From Roseburia sp. (lineage in GTDB: Bacteria; Bacillota; Clostridia; Lachnospirales; Lachnospiraceae), in contig JAGAIK010000015.1 in assembly GCA_017626625.1 (NCBI GenBank), forward strand, positions 1-7,485: 7,485 bases of DNA. The letters run 5' to 3'. Shown in pieces: positions 7,093 through 7,485 of the stretch. The translations under genes and the position numbers were made by a program. Every line of letters begins with the position of its first letter. Within the stretch, counting starts at the first letter, position 1. The notes under the pieces were generated by a model that was not told the origin of the DNA, ran no database searches, and was given only the letters and a program-made list of their open reading frames with translations.

Positions 7093-7226
7093 GCCTGTGA
7101 TGGCAAGTCCTTCTTCAAGACACGCTCTCGCTCCGTGGAAAACGCAGCGGACACTAAGCTCGAAAGGACCTCGCTAAGTGCCGGCGTCTTCCAACGGGTC
7201 TTTCAGAATGACTTGCCATCACTGGC
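7093..7226. repeat. Nested inverted-repeat element, 134 bp (possible MITE-like repeat or structured RNA)
   Basis: The ends form a long imperfect palindrome: 7093-7114 pairs with 7205-7226 at 20 of 22 positions, with a perfect 13-bp core (GTGATGGCAAGTC at 7097-7109 against 7210-7222). Inside, AAGAC at 7117-7121 plus GC at 7124-7125 pair with GCGTCTT at 7184-7190. Inside that, 7148-7159 pairs with 7173-7183 (CGG-A-CACTAAGC against GCTAAGTG-CCG, one bulged base and one T-T or A-A mismatch). The three stems are nested in order, giving a rod-like fold in either strand. No open frame in it is credible. No clear target-site duplication flanks it. It could be a non-autonomous mobile repeat or a 5' leader RNA of the downstream operon; I cannot tell which from one copy. 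Confidence 0.7.
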
Positions 7227-7312
7227 TGTTTCTCGAAAAGTTGTGCGTAAAATACTTTTGCTACGCTTAATTAGTATCTGTCGGCATATTCTTTTGAATG
7301 TCGTATGTTAAA

Positions 7313-7485
7313 TTAGCGTTCTGCCCGCATTGGGTTGTTTAAGAAGTCCTCGTAGGCGAGGCGGATGCCGTCTTCCAGTTCGGTTTTGTATTTCCAGCCG
7401 AGGTTTTCCAGTTTGGTGACGTCGAGAAGTTTTCGGGGGGTTCCGTCGGGTTTGGTGGGGTCCCATTTGATTTCGCCTTCGAAAC
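7313..7485 (-). CDS. fcl: GDP-L-fucose synthase, C-terminal end (cut by window edge)
   Basis: The last 56 codons of an NADPH-dependent epimerase/reductase that converts GDP-4-keto-6-deoxy-mannose to GDP-L-fucose. The C-terminal substrate-binding part is recognisable: [20 protein letters not shown] followed by [20 protein letters not shown], the sequence pattern shared by WcaG/Fcl proteins and used to bind GDP-sugar, then a short tail ending NPMRAER and a TAA stop. The start and the catalytic Ser-Tyr-Lys region lie beyond position 7485. It precedes the guanylyltransferase gene on the same strand by 246 bp, which links both to GDP-mannose/GDP-fucose supply. The intervening dehydratase gene (gmd) is not in the window and may lie upstream. 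Confidence 0.9.
   Translation of the reverse strand, partial: FEGEIKWDPTKPDGTPRKLLDVTKLENLGWKYKTELEDGIRLAYEDFLNNPMRAER

Larger units (their letters stand above)
7067..7312. other. Intergenic region between fcl and manC
   Basis: This 246-bp gap is by far the longest in the window. It contains the ribosome binding site of manC, the nested inverted repeat, and an AT-rich stretch of about 85 bp after the fcl stop. In that stretch 7245-7249 and 7262-7266 could pair as a 5-bp GCGTA/TACGC hairpin, too weak and without a clear U-run to be called a terminator. I see no clear -35/-10 pair, so whether manC has its own promoter is open. Confidence 0.55.

Noticed and set aside
7245..7266. Possible rho-independent terminator after fcl
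   Set aside because: The stem is only 5 bp with a 12-base loop, and the downstream bases on the minus strand do not form a clean U-run.
1..7485. CRISPR array, tRNA, rRNA, transposase or phage genes
   Set aside because: No regularly spaced direct repeats, no tRNA-like fold and no recombinase or structural phage protein were seen, although the Gtr-type trio has phage-borne relatives elsewhere.

Overview
The window looks like part of a surface-polysaccharide locus of a low-to-medium GC Firmicute, most likely a gut Lachnospiraceae (Clostridia). The signs are strong AGGAGG-type ribosome binding sites, tight gene packing, roughly even base composition, and protein styles typical of that family (a cupin-tailed mannose-1-phosphate guanylyltransferase beginning MYIVLLSGGSGKRLWPL, and a clostridial GtrII-like membrane protein). 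The organism call is an inference from the sequence alone.

Every supported gene is on the minus strand, so transcription runs from position 7485 to position 1. In that order: the last 56 codons of a GDP-L-fucose synthase (7313-7485); a 246-bp gap with a large nested inverted repeat (7093-7226); mannose-1-phosphate guanylyltransferase (5741-7066, TTG start); an ATP-grasp ligase (4669-5709); a fold-type III PLP decarboxylase of the LysA/ornithine decarboxylase group (3398-4600); a polyprenyl-phosphate glycosyltransferase of GtrB type (2388-3311); a GtrA-type small membrane protein (1961-2386); a multi-spanning GtrII-like glucosyltransferase (378-1964); and the first 124 codons of an acyltransferase-3 family membrane protein (1-373, cut by the window edge). 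From 7066 down to 1 the genes are spaced by at most 86 bp, with one 4-bp overlap, and I see no convincing terminator, so they probably form one transcript.

The genes fit three jobs. Nucleotide-sugar supply: the guanylyltransferase makes GDP-mannose and the GDP-fucose synthase finishes GDP-L-fucose (the dehydratase between them is not in the window). Glycan decoration outside the membrane: GtrB would load a sugar onto a polyprenyl phosphate, GtrA would flip it, the GtrII-like protein would transfer it to the polymer, and the acyltransferase would add an acyl group. The third job is unknown: the ATP-grasp plus PLP decarboxylase pair suggests making an amine or amino-acid derivative and joining it to a carboxylate, possibly as a decoration of the same glycan. 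That pair and the nested inverted repeat upstream of the TTG-started gene are the most interesting parts of the window.
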